Both the position numbers and the translations under genes were made by a program. Under the pieces are notes generated by a model that worked only from the letters and a program-made list of their open reading frames with translations, searched no databases and had not been told where the DNA came from. A DNA stretch of 64,000 nucleotides, from NCBI GenBank assembly GCA_002118135.1, contig BDIU01000065.1, forward strand, positions 371,985 through 435,984, written 5' to 3'. Below, piece by piece: positions 1-11,300 of this stretch; position 1 is the first letter of the stretch, and each line of letters starts with the position of its first letter. This DNA comes from Trebouxia sp. TZW2008. Lineage: Eukaryota; Chlorophyta; Trebouxiophyceae; Trebouxiales; Trebouxiaceae.

Positions 1-3000
1 AAGACTGCACTGACTTGTGCTTGGGCTCGCCTGCAATTGCAATCATGGGTGTGACATCTGCAGCAGCTGTCAATAGCTAGCTGACCACTGAACTTTGTAA
101 ATGATGAATGTCATGTGTTTGGCCTGTAAGTTGTGCTGTCTGAATGATGTGTCATAACCTCAAGTGTATAGCAGCCAGTTTGCCTATGCTCAAAGCCCAA
201 AAAAGCAGACTTGCTATATTGTGTACCACTGTGTCCTTGGCCTGGTCCCCACAAGCATAAGCATATCATGCTTGGTATTGAGAGTGCTCAACAGCAAGTA
301 CCTGAGCTGCGTCTGTTGCATACCTTGACACAGCTTTTGAGATAGTCTGGCGGCAGAAGTGCTGACGCCCGGCAACTGCCTGCCAGCCACTGAAGGCCTG
401 CCATAGGCAGCGGGCTGTATTGCGGTGCTGGATTTGTTGGCCAGCGTGTTGCAAACGCCTGCCTTCTGCCACTGCAAAACGCCACTTGTTCATGGCTCTG
501 CGCTGAATGTGGCTCACCTCCCTGCTCCACTGAGCTTGCAATACCTCCCTACGCTCCCTGCATTGAACAAAAGACAGCTGGAAACTGCAGCAATGCATAT
601 GCAGGTGTTCTGTAAAGCTGCAAGGTAGCATCACAATGACGAGGCTGTGCAGGATTTCAAGGGCTTGACAGCATGACTCTCAGAATTATTGAATGCAATT
701 GGATGAGGACAAGTACTAGACAAGTCAGGGAGCAGTGGCAGCTTCACATGCGATGTTGACGGCAGCTGCAAGTGCAGCTGGCAGGTAGCCTTGCAGCATT
801 GCCTTGATAGAACCAGTTTTGAAGGTTTGTTCCTGCATGCACTGAAGCACCAAAGACTGCAGATCATACTGATGTCAACTGGTCTGAATGTTGTCAAGAA
901 CAACCATCCAATTTGCCAATTTCTTTCTGCACCAAATATGGGGTAGCATAGAGTTTCTGTGCTGCATCTACCAGGACGGAATGAGCTTATGAAAGTTTTG
1001 ACCGAAGATACAGTGACTCTCTTGGTAACGACTGCTTTGCTTACAAAGGATCTTATCCTGATTTGCATCTCTACTCAAGGCCACTACTGCAGTCAATACG
1101 CAATGAATTCTTCCCAATCATGTTGTCCCTACATCAAGAATGGTGCAATATCAAAGGTCCTTGTCTAGAGTATTTCATCTACCTCATTCATCATGCATGC
1201 TGAATAGGGTCAGCAGGCCCAGCCAGGTACATGCTGGAGCAATGAACTGTCTCCAATCAGTCCAATGTTGTGCTACAGAGGACTACTGTACCTGAAGTGG
1301 GCGACATGGCTGCTCCAGGCATGAAACACCCCAGCAAGCCTGGCCTGTGCCTTCTGACTGAGCAGCCGTGCCAGCAGTCTCCCATGGGCTTGCTTTTGCA
1401 GGCACTGCAGGCGCCAGAACCTCAGCCAGCTCAGCATGCGGCGGTGCTGCAGCCTGACTGCAAGTGCGACGCCTGACTCTTCCATCATTGCTGCATCACT
1501 AACAAAGCCTTGCCACCCTTCAAATGCAGCTGCTAGCCTGCATCATCAGTATATTTTGACCATCAGCATGCTTAATCACATCTCTATATCAGCTACAATG
1601 ATATGTAAAAGTTGACAGGTTTGACAACAGCTGAAAGTGAGAGGTCTTGGCAACTGCCAGGGCAGCGTTATGCTGCCTTCTGACAGCAAGCTGACAAGCA
1701 CGAGATAAGCTTGTACAGAACCATTTTGCAAACTTGTCTGAAACGGATCCTTAACAGATGAGTGCAAACAGTGTGAATTGCATCAATGCCTGTGCTGGGT
1801 GTGCAATTGCAGCCAGTGGGTGTAACAGCTTGCCTGCGGCGCTGATTGCGCAGGTGCAGAATTTGCAGGCTGTGGCGGCCTGCCTTGCAGCTGAGGGCAT
1901 GGCTGCGCCATTGGTACAGCAGGTTGGCCACGCGCCACCTCTGCATCCTCCAAATGGCTTGCTGCTCCAGCTCATGCAGCGCACTCTTGGACTCTGGCAG
2001 AATACAACATACTTGTCAGACACCACAAAGGATATACACAGCGTATATGCAGCCTGCAGCCCGCTATGCATAGCCAGTCAACGCTGATGCCAGTGACGGT
2101 TTCAGGCAAGGTGTGAACTGATCTGCAGAAGCTACAGCCCAGAGAGCCTAGCCGGTGAATGCTGCTGCCAGCTTGGCATAGGCCGCCTGAGCTGCCACCT
2201 GCTGCATGCCCACCTGCTGGTGACGGCAACGCTTATCAGGATGCATGCCAGTAAAAGTTTCAGGCAAGATTTGAGCTCACCTGCAGAAGCTGCGGCCCAC
2301 CGAGCCAGCCAGTGAATGATGCTGCCAGCTTGGCATAGGCTGCCTGAGCGGCCATCTGCTGCATGCCCAACTGCTGGTAACAAAGACTCAGGATTCGTGA
2401 GAATGAAAGCTTCAGGCACGATGTGAGCTCACCTGCAGAAGCTGCTGCCCATTGAGCCCAGCCCGTGAATGATGCTGCCAGCTTGGCATAGGCCGCCTGA
2501 GCTGCCATCTGCTGCATGCCCACCCGCTGGTGACAGCGGTGCTTGGTGTAATGTAGCCAGATGTCAAATGCCATGGCCTGCTGCATGTGTGCGCGGCGCA
2601 GCAGCTGTCGGGCCACCTTATAGGTGCAGCTGTGCTGGTAAACAGCTACCATCCTGCAAGCAACAGACACGAGTCAACTCACCAAACGACTATTGTTAAT
2701 GTCAACGAGACCCAACAGGGGGGCATACAGACAATGGCAAATTGACCCGTCATCTTGCGTGACGTGTATAGTGAATGCAGAACAGGGAGCTTGCTCAGTG
2801 ACGAAATATGTGGGTGGAAGGTAAGCTTGACTTTCCATGAATGGGCATTGCAAACATGTGCGTGAGTCATTCGATCAGAATGCTGGCAACTCCAAGTTGA
2901 GCACTATCTCACGTGTGCGAAATGCTCGCAGGTGTAGCAGGCAATGGCAACACATCAGCTTTGTGCACAAGATCAGAGGGACTGGTCGCAAGACCAGACA

Positions 3001-6000
3001 TGCCAACAGCGGCTGTGGTATCATTGATGCTGCAAATCAAAATTTTGGTATCTCTGCCTTTGCATAGCATATTAGTAGTTGTAGGTTGTATGCTCTGATG
3101 GACAGCAGGCTGCACATGCACAGCATGCACTTACACGCCATCGTACAAGTGGCATATCCCATGCAATGCTTCAAAGAGTTTGGCCTCAAAGCAGAATGCG
3201 ATAGCATGCATGCACGCATTCATGCATACGCGCATTCACTCGTGTATTCATTCATTCATCCGTCCATACATGTAGAATGCATGCTAGACAGGATCAGCAG
3301 ACCCATCTAGGTATGTACTGGAGCAATCTTCTGCAACCAGTTCTGTCCTGTGCCAACCTGGACAATTACAGTAGTTTCTTGATGTAATAACTGCTGTTGT
3401 TACCAAGAGACTGCCGCTACATCAATGTGTCCCTTCTCAGAAGTACCATTGCAGTCAGAATGCACTGCTTGGTTCCCACTTTCATTGTTGTTATATTGCA
3501 AATGTCACTGGATTGAGTGTCACTACAACAACAAAACACTGTATACTGAATGACAGCTTTGCAGAAAGCACTGACCTCCACCATTGCAGCACCTGGCGCC
3601 TGATGGTGTTCTCATTCTTGCTCTGCAGCACCACAATGCCCCACCGCAGCCTGTTCACCAGCTTGGCTTCAAGGTCAGTCAGGTCCACATTCTTCTTGTG
3701 TATGATGGCTATCAGCCTGTTCACTTCCACATCCATTTCTGAGCGTATTGCTTGGATCTGCAGTGCATACACTGTATGCTGGAGGCCTCACACCAGGAGC
3801 CTTTGTCAATAGAAGCAACATGGGCAGGAATTGTTGAGCCATCTGTAGTGGTGAGTTGCGATACTGCACAGAACGCGAGGAAGTCAAGACCAATGAAGCA
3901 ATCTGCTTGTAAAGCTGCCTGAAATCCTCACTGTTATGCATGCAATTGGCCTGCAAGGCATGCTAGACTGCAGCTTGGCAATATCAATAGAATCAGCGTC
4001 AAGGCAAACAACAGCTCACCTCAGTAATGGTCCACTGCTTCAGCTCAGCAGCCTCAGCAATCATCTGGTCCACCTTGCCATCAATGCGGATGCGCACCTG
4101 CTTCTCTTTGTCCACGAAGTGAAACCATTCCTGCAGCGAGTGCCCAGACATCCTTACTCAATATGCATACACAACATGTGATATGCAACACAAAGTATGG
4201 ATTGCTCAAATACAACTGGATCATGCGCAATACGCTGGTACCAATGCATCATACGTGATTCCCAAGTGCTTCAAATGCCGTCAACAAACAATCAACCAAC
4301 CAACCAGCAAGCCAGCCAGCCAGTCAGTTAGTCAGCCATTTAGTCGATCATTACATTGTAAAGGCCTTACATAGATCATGAGTCCAGACATCTTCATCAG
4401 CTCCTCGTTCTCTGAAACATCTGCTTGCAGAGGTATGAGCGACCTGGAGGTCATAGAAGCATTTGGCAGCAGAGCATAGGTCCCCACACGCACCACCTCA
4501 ACTGTCAGCACCACCTGCGACGTTCAAAGAGTGTTTGCAAAGTGTCAATATATGTAACCAAAACTTTGTCCCTGTCTAGAGGCACTGACTGTCGTGCAGT
4601 CTTCAAGTCACAGTACATCGCGTCAGCTGGCATGCAGTCATTCTGTTGACCTTGATGCAGCAGGAGTATCGAGCAAGATCATGCATGTTCACATGCACCA
4701 CCTCGACTGTCAGCACCACCTGCAATGTTCAAAGAATGTTGCAGCTTGCTACATTCAAGCTTGGCCCTGCCTATATACACTAAGACTTTGTACAAGATGA
4801 CACACCATGGCCAGGTCACCTACCACCTGACACCAAGGCTACAAGTCATAGCACAACATATCAGCTTGCATAGTGTCATTCTGCTGAGCTTGATGCAGCA
4901 GAATGATCTGGACAGATCATGCAGGCCCACATGCACTGTCTTCACTGTCAGCACCATCTGCAATGTTCAAGAGTGTTTGCAAAGCGCCACATCTAATAGT
5001 TTGCCCTGTCTACTTGCACTAGACATGTGTGCAATGCGCAAGTCACAGCACAACGCATGGCATGCAGTCATGCTGTTGACCTTGATGCAGCAGGATTATC
5101 TGGACAGATCATGCATGCCCACATGCACCGCTTCCATTGTCAGCACGACCTGCAATGTTCAAAGAGCGTTTGCAAGCGCGACCTTGCATCCAATACTTTG
5201 CCCCGTGTCTCTATGCACTCAATGTTTGTGCAATTGCCCAGGCGCAGCACAACACATCAGCTGGCACGCAGTCATTCTGTTGACTTTGATGCAGCACGAC
5301 TGTTGGAGAAGATCATGCATGCTCAAATACACCACCAAAATATTCAGGTTGTAGCGACAGATATGCAGACGCCTCACCTGCTGCAGCTGTCTGCTTCTGA
5401 GCCCCATCCTCTGTGTGTTCCAGGGTTGTTTTGGCTCCCCAGCAACCAGCTCCCACTGCTCCCATACGCCAAAGTTTGCACTGAAGAAGGCCAATTTCTG
5501 CTTGCCCCGCCGTCGTAGCTGCAGAAATCTGTCCTCAGCTGCTGCTGATCTGAAGCCAATCCAGTTGCCCTGTACAAAGCAAGCAGGCATGAGATGCATC
5601 AGACTCCAGCAGCTTGGTAAGACAATTCATACCAAAGAAACATATTAGGCGTGTCTTTTATGATTGATGATTCAACACATATGCATACTGCATATTCATG
5701 TGGTGGCATTGGTGTACTGCGTGTTCCACAATCAACACTGCATCTCATTGGTTTATACTCTGCACTACCACATATCGCCTATCATATATTGAGGATTACG
5801 TATGGTGCTTCACTGATTCATATTAGACGCTCGCTGGTCGCGTGTTTGACTGAGGAGGCATTGTGCAGAAAGCTCTGACACTATTGTTTCAGCATTTGCA
5901 TGTTTGCCATGTTTGTTAATCTATGTGTGTGCAACAGCATCTCATGCATATAGCTGATAGAGGTCTGTCAAAATGATGAGTTATGAGGATGGAAACCACT

Positions 6001-7191
6001 CCGACAGCCCCTTTCAGAATCCTTGTTGCTACATTTTGGCCAGGGGTGCTGACGAGCAATGCAAAGTGGTTTAGCTACGCTCTAAAGCAGAAGCATTTTG
6101 CATAGTGCTATGCGTGGGCATGACTTGCCTGAGGCAATGGCATCAGCACATGATGTTTGTGATGTGCACAAGCAACAGTCGCTTTGCAACCTCAGAAGCC
6201 CTGGGTTTTGTACCAACACGCGTATGTGTTATATGTGTCAGGCAAGCTTGATTTCAAAGCCATGGGGTGCACATGCATGCATTTCTTCTTTTTGGATCAT
6301 GTCTTCATTTCAGACAAGTTACCTGGCGTATCACTTCCAAATGCGCGGCTCTGTCTGACAAAACGTCCTCTGACACTTCTGGCTGGAAGACATAGTTGGT
6401 TGAACCTGGCTCATCATCCAAGGCTTGTGCTTGCGACACTTTATAGGCTTTGCCCTGAAACAGCATCTAAATTTAAACATTGACGGGCACGCTTGCATGC
6501 ATGCACCCACAGTGATTTCGCCTCTATAAGGACACGCGGTATAAGCACGTTCCTCATGTAAGGACAAAGCAATTGGGAGCCAATCACTGCATTCTGAGTG
6601 CAATAGTACCTCTGGGTAAGGACAACATAAGGTTGATGTGCTTCATTAACCAAAGCAGTTGACATAAACAAGAACTTCTGTATGCCTTTAGCTGCATGAC
6701 TGACCTCTGATGTGAAGGCCACAACATCTCCTGTTTCTAGGCCAGGCCTTTTAGCACTGCTGAAGGCAAAAGATCTCGGCCCAGCTGCACACCACACAGT
6801 CAGCATTGGCATTCAAGCCACTCTGAGCAATGTACTGTGATGGATCGGCAGCTGATGCCGCACCAGCATATTGCTTCTTGATCTCTGCTGCGCTGTAGGT
6901 CTGGGCAGTTCCAGGCCGGCTGGTGGCTCTGTAGCTGGCAATGCTGCTGCGTTCTGGTGAGGTCTCTCTACTTGCATAACCTGAGCCTGCCCTTTTGGCG
7001 GCCAGTCCAAACTCCCTCAATGTATGCTGATCTAGGGTTGTTACATCATGACTGGCAATCTCGCTTTTGCTGCCTTCCATATTGCCTGAGAAATCTAGTG
7101 TAGTGGCTGAGTCATGCTGCTGTAGGCTCCAGTTTGTGTGTCCGTGAGCCGGATCTGGGCGCCTCCTGGCTGCGTGGTTGCTGCTTGCCAT
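1..7191 (-). CDS. Sfi1-repeat protein with beta-trefoil-like N-terminal region (3' end outside window)
   Basis: Multi-exon model, start ATG 7191. Exons that join in phase: 7191-6864, 6784-6705, 5569-5378, 4514-4371, 4130-4020, 3950-3870, 3757-3576, 2653-2433, 1993-about 1840; further exons lie near 1482-1292 and 535-345. The first exon is Ser/Ala-rich and probably disordered. The next two give GDVVAFTSE then WIGFRS...RFLQLRRRGKQKLAFFS...VWEQWEL, which looks like a fascin-type beta-trefoil repeat. From about exon 7 the protein is helical with Sfi1-type repeats (hydrophobic-x3-F/L-x2-W): VLQWWR, AASFTGWAQW, ANLLYQWRSHA, AGVFHAWSSH, LWQAFSGWQA. Sfi1 repeats bind centrin along a long helix, so a basal body, centrosome or fibre role is inferred. 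It shares a 528-bp divergent promoter region with the LYR gene. Exon order is well supported down to 1840; the last two exons are less certain. Confidence 0.72.
1190..1250. repeat. Dispersed MITE-like arm, copy 1
   Basis: An ATGCATGCTGAATAGGGTCA...GGTACATGCTGGAGCAAT segment is shared with 3275-3336. It resembles the arms of the inverted-repeat element at 38627-38884 (GACAGGA...CTAG...CTGGA). It lies in an intron of the Sfi1-like gene. Confidence 0.5.
2119..2432 (-). repeat. 3'-edge copies of Sfi1-like exon 8 (donor ladder)
   Basis: The end of the exon at 2653-2433 encodes MQQMAAQAAYAKLAASFTGW and finishes CTTCTGCAG before GTGAGCTCA. The same ~100 bases recur twice downstream in the transcript, ending at 2281 (donor kept, TGAGCTCA context) and 2122 (donor changed to GATCAG). 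Spacing is 152 and 159 bp. The copies could be spliced as extra repeat modules, or they may be intron debris. Confidence 0.75.
3275..3336. repeat. Dispersed MITE-like arm, copy 2
   Basis: Same family as 1190-1250: ATGCATGCTAGACAGGATCAG then GGTATGTACTGGAGCAAT. Intronic. Confidence 0.5.
3360..3490. repeat. Dispersed repeat with core TTGCAGTCAGAATGCACTG
   Basis: The core around 3446-3480 (ACCATTGCAGTCAGAATGCA...TTGGTTCCC) recurs at 58585-58613 on the same strand and around 6575-6610 on the opposite strand. A weaker relative lies at 1080-1150. The surroundings carry GTCCTTA/GTCCCTT motifs. It is non-coding and probably a small transposon remnant. Confidence 0.6.
4278..4348. repeat. Imperfect tetranucleotide microsatellite
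   Basis: A run of CAAC/CCAG/TCAG-type tetranucleotides lies in the intron just downstream of exon 4 of the Sfi1-like gene. Confidence 0.7.
4719..5340 (-). repeat. 5'-edge copies of Sfi1-like exon 4 (acceptor ladder)
   Basis: The true exon 4 begins at 4514 (minus strand) with acceptor CGTCGCAG then GTGGTGCTGACAGTTGAGG. Copies of the intron end plus the first ~35-45 exon bases recur upstream in the transcript, with exon-like starts at 4719, 4957 and 5149 and a weaker one near 5320. Spacing is about 190-240 bp. Each keeps an AG acceptor but then diverges, and none contains the rest of the exon. Confidence 0.75.
6505..6645 (-). repeat. Dispersed GTCCTTA repeat, inverted copy
   Basis: On the minus strand this reads TTGTCCTTAC...ATTGCACTCAGAATGCAGTG...TTGTCCTTACATG...GTCCTTATAG, matching the copy at 58505-58680. 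It sits in intron 2 of the Sfi1-like gene. An apparent reading frame across it is not coding. Confidence 0.65.
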
Positions 7192-7718
7192 AGCGGCATC
7201 GCAGCTTGTCAGCAAGTTTGGCACTTGATGAACATATGAATCTGTCAAGCGTTCACAAGTCGACAACACAGGTGTCAGTCAGATCGCAAGCCGATCTTCG
7301 CGCCGAACCGTCTTGAAACCCAGTCTCCTGTCTTGATGCGGCTGATATTGCCAGAGGTTTGCGCAAATGCGATTGGTTTTGCTCCCAAAGTCTGATGCGG
7401 AACAACTGTTTATTGCATGCCGTATGTGTCTATATAGTGGTATAGCTCGACGCCAAGCGGGACTCTGCAGACCTGGAGTGCGGACAAAGCAACAGGTGCC
7501 CTCTGCGAGCGTGATGCACAGTGCTGCGAAGCGCTCAACGCTCAAAGCTTGTCTGCCCTAGCGGCAAGTCAAAACTGAAAGTCGCGGGCATATGGCCTGG
7601 CTGGACTCGCACACACACACACGCTCTCAGTAGCACGCAATGCGCCTGCACGTCTGTCCGTGTGTCGCTTTCAGTTTTGTTGGCCTGCGAGGTTGCGGAA
7701 CTGTCAAATGTCCCGAGC
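7192..7718. promoter_or_regulatory. Divergent intergenic region, Sfi1-like / LYR genes
   Basis: These 527 bp lie between two divergent start codons and must hold both 5' UTRs and core promoters. An (AC)n run occurs at 7607-7622. I see no convincing TATA box. Confidence 0.6.
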
Positions 7719-8195
7719 ATGCGAGGCGACATTCTGCGTAGCTATAGAGAGCTGCTGACATTGCTGAAGCGCTTGCCTGTCGACAAGCAGCAGTCGGCGA
7801 TCAGCGAGGCCAAGTCCAAAGTCTTGAAGCATAGCACAGAAAGCGACTCTCTCAACATCACCGACCTGCACAAGCAGCTCATTGCCAAAATCAGCTTTTT
7901 GCGCATGACCACGACCCGCAGGCCAGGAGAAAAATTGCATCGCGGGTCCGGAACTTTTATTTTGAGAGACGGTGATCTTGTGGCAACAGCCTCCCACAGG
8001 GAGTCAAGGTGGGAACAGCAGCACAACAAAGACATGGTTGTAAGCATGAAGGTCAATTCTCAAGTCTTTTGTGGCTTCTGTAGAGCTGCTAATGGCCAGG
8101 TGAGCATGGAAGAATTCAAACAAAGGCATCATCAGCTATTGAAAAGACAGCACTTTGGGAGGGAGCCCCCTGTGTCAAAGGGCAAGCTATTCTAG
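7719..8195 (+). CDS. LYR-motif (complex 1 LYR-like) mitochondrial assembly protein
   Basis: The ATG at 7719 opens MRGDILRSYRELLTLLKRLP, with the LYR-type signature (here S-Y-R) in the first helix. It is followed by a basic helical stretch, KISFLRMTTTRRPGE and a C-terminal EEFKQRHHQLLKRQHFGREP. LYR proteins are small mitochondrial adaptors for Fe-S cluster delivery and respiratory-complex assembly. A 60-nt GT-AG intron (8040-8099) sits in frame and has no stop. Splicing gives 138 residues and joins DMV to VSMEEF; retention adds 20 residues. The spliced form looks more natural because the tail then continues as one helix. The gene is convergent with the helicase gene, 196 bp away. The exact LYR subfamily is not resolved. 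Confidence 0.78.
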   Translation: MRGDILRSYRELLTLLKRLPVDKQQSAISEAKSKVLKHSTESDSLNITDLHKQLIAKISFLRMTTTRRPGEKLHRGSGTFILRDGDLVATASHRESRWEQQHNKDMVVSMKVNSQVFCGFCRAANGQVSMEEFKQRHHQLLKRQHFGREPPVSKGKLF

Positions 8196-8391
8196 GGTTA
8201 GAAAATCAAGTGCGGCATAGCATAGCTGTACAAGGGGGTTCATCTGCAACAGTCTATATTGAGAACATGCCTATTACACCAACCAGCAGGAAACAGGCTG
8301 GTGAGCAGATGCTGCTCTGCTGTTGCAATGATACACTCGAAGCGTCTGTTCTAATGCTGAAACTGTCATGGGACTCATTCATTGACACTAG

Positions 8392-11300
8392 CTACATGCC
8401 AGATAGCAACCAATTTGCTGCGCGCTCGATGTTTCCTTGTGTAACCTTCAGCGCCCTAACTGCCTGATCATGACTGAATCCCATGCCGGTCAGGAAGCCA
8501 GTTGAGGCGGCATCAGGTGCATATGGCACACCTCTGAATCTCCTCACAGGTGCAACAGAAGGGTTGGAGTTGTTGCTGTCAGCTCGCTGCATGGTGCTTT
8601 CTTGCACAGCCTGAGCAGCAGCAAGACTGCTGGGAGGCTGATTTTGTACAGTAGCATTGCCATACGCTTTGCTTCCACCACTGTTGTCCACATCTAGGCT
8701 TTGTTGCAAGTCAGCAGGCGGCTGAGGTATTGCCTGCCTTTCAGCAAGCGTCAAAGGACCATCGTCATCTTCAAAATTGACAGTATCAGCAGGGATGCTG
8801 GGAGACTGCTTACGCCCGTCCATTGATGTCTGAGAGGACACCTTGTGCTTTTTCAAAAGCTTTGGAGTAGCCTGACAGACCTGCCGTTTAGGTCCAGCTG
8901 GCTGTTTCGTGCTGTTGGTACTGATTGGTTTGAAGAAGTTGAGAACAGTTGGAGGCGGCCTGCATATACAGGCCAGCTGACTCAGACCAATCAAACTCAA
9001 TATACTTTGATTGCAGTACAAGCCGGAACACTGCACACCATGGGCAGCTTGACACGCTGCGTGAGTGGAGCATCTCACATATACTGTCAGGCATCACGCA
9101 ATGTCTGCACAGCAGAACATGCAACTGCTTTGACATGTCACCTGAGAGCCTTTGTCAAGGCCCTTTTGTCTATTGGAGACACAGGCTCAGTCCTGAGTGC
9201 ACCACCTGCTCCCATAGCGGCAGCCTTCAGGGCCTCTTTCTGCAAGGCCCCTGCTGAGTGCCCCATCTCAGCCACTGGTTGCCTGAGCTGTGGCGGCATC
9301 AATTGTTGTATTGAGGACAACGTGGCCACCACTAGGTGCAGCAAATGAGCAGGGTACCGCACACCTGCACCATGTAAAGCTTGCTTTCTGAGCAGTATTA
9401 GAGACAAAGTGACCACCACTATGCGCAGCAAATCCGCAGGATACTGCACATCTGCAGCATGTAAGAGCTTACATTCAAAGTCAGGCAGCTCTTGCAAGGG
9501 CAGCTGTTCCCAGACTGCATGTACCAGCAATGCACAGCTATGCAGCGGACTTTGCAGCAGTAATATTGGACTGATGAGTAATAAAACATGTTTTACTTGT
9601 TATGCAATAACATGCCAATGTTCATGCATTTTTTGCATTTGGACTTATCCGTCAAAGACGTGCTGTCCAAAGACTTACCTACAAGGTGCTTGCCAGCTTC
9701 AAGCTCAACACGGACAACCCTCATCATTCTGTCGCTCTTTGACAGACTGCCTTCATTGCGTTCCAGAATGTTCTCAAGTGTGCCCCAAATCCTGACAACA
9801 GACCCAGACAGGATGGTCACCTGAGTCAAGCGCCTGCCCACCTGCATGCAGCCTTGCATTGTCACTGTTTATCAGCTGCAGCCTTGCATTGTACTGCAAG
9901 CTGTGGAGTGCTGTCTGCATAGCACCAAAGCACACACTGATTGGGAACAGGGCGATCTGGGTGAACTGACATGCAACAGAAAGACAAGATGTGCTGAGTG
10001 ATCTTGCAGGTGTAACTAGAAAACCCTCACAGTGACTTCAATTGCATAGCTCGTGCAAGCAGTCAACCCCGCTCTCAACTTGCAGACACAACGTTACTCA
10101 CAACTTGCCTGACAACTAGGCCCTGTTTGACACAAAGGCCCATGCATGCAGTGTGTTAGCGAGCGCTCATACACATCTTTCCAGCCCTCTTCCACCTCTT
10201 CAACACTGACTGCCTGGTACTTTGCACTCAGCTCATCCACCTGTATCAACGGCCCACAACTCATAAAAGTGCTAGCACGTTTGGATCTACAGCCATTGGC
10301 AACTTGCAGCAGAAGTTTTGTAAGCTCTTGACAGTGATTGCAATGAATACAACAATCAAACAATGCAACAACTGTGACCCAGTCTTCCCGCAAGCAATAT
10401 AGACCACAACATAAAAGGATATAGTGTGGCTCACAGCGAGGCTTCTGTTGCAGCACAGCAAGCACTGCAATAAACCAAGAAGCAGGGTGCATGGAACCAG
10501 CTGCCAACACACAAAAGTGGGTCGCAGGCTGTTCTGGTATGTCATGCTGAGATGCACATGCTTTGCACAGCAGAAGGCATTGTACAGCCGTTGATTGCTG
10601 TGTCATTACTTCCACAAGTTCTGGTATGCTATGCTGAGATTCACAGCTTTTGCACAGCGAACAGCATGCTTTAGCTGATGATTGCTGAGGCATTACCTCC
10701 ATATCAAAAAATGAGGTGCCAGTATTTGGTCTGCAAATGCTGAAGACTCCTGGCGTGCCAAGCTTCTGCAAAGCTAGCAGGAACATGGTGCGCCCGAAGA
10801 TGGGTCGCCTGCTTCGCCTGAAGCCGCTGGCATCATCTGCACCCTTCTCATGCTCCAGCTTTCTGCAGGCCGCCTCAAACGACATGCCTCTGTCAAAGAT
10901 GATATCGTTCTGATGTGTCTTGAGACCATTGTATGGATCTACCCACATGGTCTGCACAGAAGCATGGTGTCAACATGGTGTAAACATGGTGTAAACATGG
11001 TGTAAACATGCTGTGAAAAGGAGAAATAGAAAGAGTGAGAAAATAAGAATGCAAAGCCTTGATGGTGCATGCTCATGAACACTGTGCGTGGCGTTCCTTC
11101 TTGTGATGTCACTGCTTGCTATCAGTAGCAATACGCCTGCTTGCTCTCCATGCACGCAATGTTCCTGTGACATTCATGCTCCGACCTCAGGCAAGGACTG
11201 CTTGTCAACATGTGTCACTGGCAACATCACAACAACAGCTGCTGATGGAGCCTGGCTGCAGGCTGCCAGAATGTGCATGTTCATGCAGGCATTGTGCCTG

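Noticed and set aside
4725..5518. Two plus-strand frames of 209 and 163 codons
   Set aside because: They are antisense to intron ladder copies and exon 3 of the Sfi1-like gene; no plausible product.
6788..6870. An apparent 13-nt intron (GTGTGGTGTGCAG) that would restore frame in the first exon of the Sfi1-like gene
   Set aside because: A normal donor at 6863 (GTGCGG) with the same acceptor gives a 79-nt intron and a correct phase.
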